A stretch of 6,801 nucleotides of DNA from JAIVGV01 sp035295985 (GTDB taxonomy: Bacteria > Acidobacteriota > Blastocatellia > Pyrinomonadales > Pyrinomonadaceae), in NCBI GenBank assembly GCA_035295985.1, contig DATHBT010000115.1, forward strand, positions 1 through 6,801. The letters are read 5' to 3'. The translations under genes and the position numbers were made by a program. A model generated the notes under the pieces. It saw only the letters and a list, made by a program, of their open reading frames with translations. It was not told the DNA's origin and did not search any database. Position 1 is the first letter of the stretch. Each line of letters starts with the position of its first letter. Of the stretch, positions 5,369-6,801 are shown piece by piece.

Positions 5369-6745
5369 ATGCGCGAACTACCGAAAAGCGCGAAGGGCGC
5401 GGAGGAGTCCGACACTCCCCGCGCCCTTCTCCCGTCCGCGGCAGGCCCGCGCGCACGCCTCTTCGCGCTCGCCCTGCTCCTCCTCGCGCCGTCGCCTTCG
5501 TGCCGGACGACCTCCCCAAACACGTCCGGCGCGCCGCCCGCGCAAAAAGCTGAGCGCAGTCTGAGCGCGGAAGATCGCCGCCGCGTCCTCCAGGAAATCT
5601 GGCAGACGATTAACGACAACTACTACGACGCCTCGTTCAACGGCGTGGACTGGGCGGCCGTGCGCGAACGCTACCTCAAGCTCGCCGACGCCGCCCCGAC
5701 CGACTTCGAGTTCTACGGCCTCTGCGAGCTGATGACGGCCGAGCTGCGCGACAGTCACACGCACTACGAGCCGCCCGCCCCGCCGCCCGATCCTTCACAG
5801 CCCGCCGCCGACGAACCGCGCGGCGCGGCCGGCCTCACTCTGGGCGAGGCCGAGGGCCGCACGGCCGTCCTACGGGTTGAGCCAAACTCTGCGGCCGAGC
5901 GCGCGGGCGTCCGCCCTGGCATGATCGTGCGTGCGGTCAACGGTCGCCCGGTCGAGGAGGTTGAGGCCGAGATACGCCGCCGCGTAGCCGGCGCGTCGTC
6001 CGAGCGCTCATTCCAGAACGTGATCGCGACGTCGATCCTTTACGGCCGCGTGTGGGGCCTGCCGCGCCGGCTCCGTCTCGAACTCGCGGCGGGCCGCGAG
6101 TTCGAATACGAGGTCGTGCGCGAGCCGCGCGAGGACGTGCGCGTCGAAGCGCGCCGCCTCGCCTCGGGCTTCGCATACATCGGCTTCGACGCGTGGCGTC
6201 CGCCCGCCGGCCGCAGGTTCGGCGAGGAGTTGGATAAACTTCGTGACGCGCCCGGCCTCGTCATCGACCTGCGCGGCAACGGCGGCGGGCAGACCGACGT
6301 GCTTCTGGAGATCGCCTCGAACTTCTTCCCCCGCGAGACCTACTACGGAGCTTTTCGCCGCCGCGACGGTCTTTTGGACAAGTATTTCACGCGAAAACCC
6401 GCGCGCCACTACGACAAGCCGGTCTGCATTCTCGTTGACGAGAAGTCGGGCAGCGCGTCCGAAACCTTCGCGCTCTTCTTCCAGGAGGCTGGCCGCGCGC
6501 GCATCATCGGCCGCCAGTCCGCCGGCTCGACGCACAACATGCGCGTCACGCGACTCCCACACGGCGGCACAGTCCGCTACAGCATCCGCGCCTACGTCAC
6601 GCCCCAAGGCCGCGACCCCGAAGGCACGGGCGTCTTACCGGACGAGTCCGTCCCCCTCCTCCTCTCCGACCTGCGCGAAGGCCGCGACGCCCCGCTCGAA
6701 GCCGCCGAGAACTGGCTGCGCGCGAGCGCGAGAACAAAGAATTAA
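5369..6745 (+). CDS. S41 family peptidase with PDZ domain, probable exported or lipid-anchored enzyme
   Basis: This 458-aa protein is an S41 (C-terminal processing/tricorn-type) serine peptidase. A polar 30-residue lead precedes a hydrophobic core (LFALALLLLAPSPSC). C45 could be a lipidation site, although PSPSC is a poor lipobox. Residues of about 65-135 form the N-terminal helical region, ending in DSHTHY (H130). A PDZ domain spans about 152-225 (PNSAAERAGVRPGM at 172-185). The catalytic core has DLRGNGGG (300-307) and SGSASE, with S362 as the probable nucleophile. The position 25 residues after the nucleophile, where Prc/Tsp has its catalytic Lys, is S387 (AGST), so this is not a Ser-Lys enzyme. 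The S129-H130 pair and E418 near GTGVLPD fit the Ser-His-Ser-Glu arrangement of the S41B/tricorn branch. It probably cleaves peptides or protein C-termini outside the cytoplasm. No Shine-Dalgarno is visible; the start lies 5 bp past the upstream stop, which suggests translational coupling. No other in-frame ATG, GTG or TTG exists before the hydrophobic core. Confidence 0.92.
   Translation: MRELPKSAKGAEESDTPRALLPSAAGPRARLFALALLLLAPSPSCRTTSPNTSGAPPAQKAERSLSAEDRRRVLQEIWQTINDNYYDASFNGVDWAAVRERYLKLADAAPTDFEFYGLCELMTAELRDSHTHYEPPAPPPDPSQPAADEPRGAAGLTLGEAEGRTAVLRVEPNSAAERAGVRPGMIVRAVNGRPVEEVEAEIRRRVAGASSERSFQNVIATSILYGRVWGLPRRLRLELAAGREFEYEVVREPREDVRVEARRLASGFAYIGFDAWRPPAGRRFGEELDKLRDAPGLVIDLRGNGGGQTDVLLEIASNFFPRETYYGAFRRRDGLLDKYFTRKPARHYDKPVCILVDEKSGSASETFALFFQEAGRARIIGRQSAGSTHNMRVTRLPHGGTVRYSIRAYVTPQGRDPEGTGVLPDESVPLLLSDLREGRDAPLEAAENWLRASARTKN
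5392..5429 (+). promoter_or_regulatory. Strong hairpin inside the first codons of the S41 gene
   Basis: GAAGGGCGCGG (5392-5402) pairs perfectly with CCGCGCCCTTC (5419-5429). Past one bulged A (5403), GGAGT (5404-5408) pairs with ACTCC (5414-5418), leaving a 5-nt loop CCGAC. There is no T tract after it, so a classical intrinsic terminator is unlikely. It lies 23 nt downstream of the ATG and 28 nt past the upstream stop, where it could modulate reinitiation or protect the message from decay. The fold is seen in the sequence; function is inferred. Confidence 0.5.
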
Positions 6746-6762
6746 CCACAAAGGGCAAGTCC

Positions 6763-6801
6763 GATTCCCGAATGCGGAATGCGGATTTCGGATTGCGGAT
6801 T
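6763..6801. repeat. Degenerate 7-bp tandem repeat, cut by the window end
   Basis: Starting at 6763 the sequence is a run of heptads: GATTCCC, GAATGCG, GAATGCG, GATTTCG, GATTGCG and then GATT at the edge. The consensus is GAWTGCG. It begins 17 bp after the S41 stop codon, with nothing else visible between, and probably extends past the window. Short heptad repeats of this kind occur between genes in several bacterial phyla; I cannot tell whether this one is mobile or functional. Confidence 0.75.

Overview
The window is very GC-rich, with long open frames on every strand. It encodes mainly exported proteins. The gene content (an exported TPR-like protein, an amidohydrolase with a signal peptide, an S41 peptidase with a PDZ domain, lineage-type hypothetical proteins) and the short GAATGCG/GATTGCG-type tandem repeat at the right edge suggest an environmental bacterium, possibly Acidobacteriota (Blastocatellia/Pyrinomonadaceae type). 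That assignment is inference from general resemblance, not a database result. I see no tRNA, rRNA, CRISPR array, transposase or integrase.

Layout. Positions 74-1120 (+) encode an exported, alpha-helical TPR-like protein. A perfect 22-bp inverted repeat (1164-1208) separates it from a convergent minus-strand gene (1279-1776). That gene encodes a lysine-rich histone H1-like protein that continues into a glycine-zipper hydrophobic segment and a Gly/Ser tail. A 246-bp divergent intergenic region (1777-2022) follows. It holds a strong Shine-Dalgarno stretch and a candidate promoter for the histone-like gene, a terminator-like hairpin with a T6 tract pointing at that gene, and a good extended -10 element for the rightward genes. 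To the right are an exported metal-dependent amidohydrolase (2023-3705) and, 39 bp later, an exported protein of unknown function (3745-4902); they are probably co-transcribed. After 80 bp comes a second pair: a 126-aa protein with a strongly acidic N-terminal half (4983-5363), and, 5 bp beyond its stop, an S41 peptidase with a PDZ domain (5369-6745). The S41 start has no visible Shine-Dalgarno and is followed at once by a strong hairpin inside the coding sequence. The last 39 bases are a degenerate 7-bp tandem repeat that runs off the window.

How the genes may work together. The amidohydrolase and the S41 peptidase both look exported and could belong to extracytoplasmic peptide or small-molecule turnover, but nothing in the sequence ties their substrates together. 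The most unusual object is the tripartite histone-like protein: a polycationic region without any acidic residue, a GxxxGxxxG hydrophobic helix, and an acidic-to-Gly/Ser tail. It could link DNA to a membrane or form oligomers. I do not see a clear multi-gene novel defence or mobile system here.
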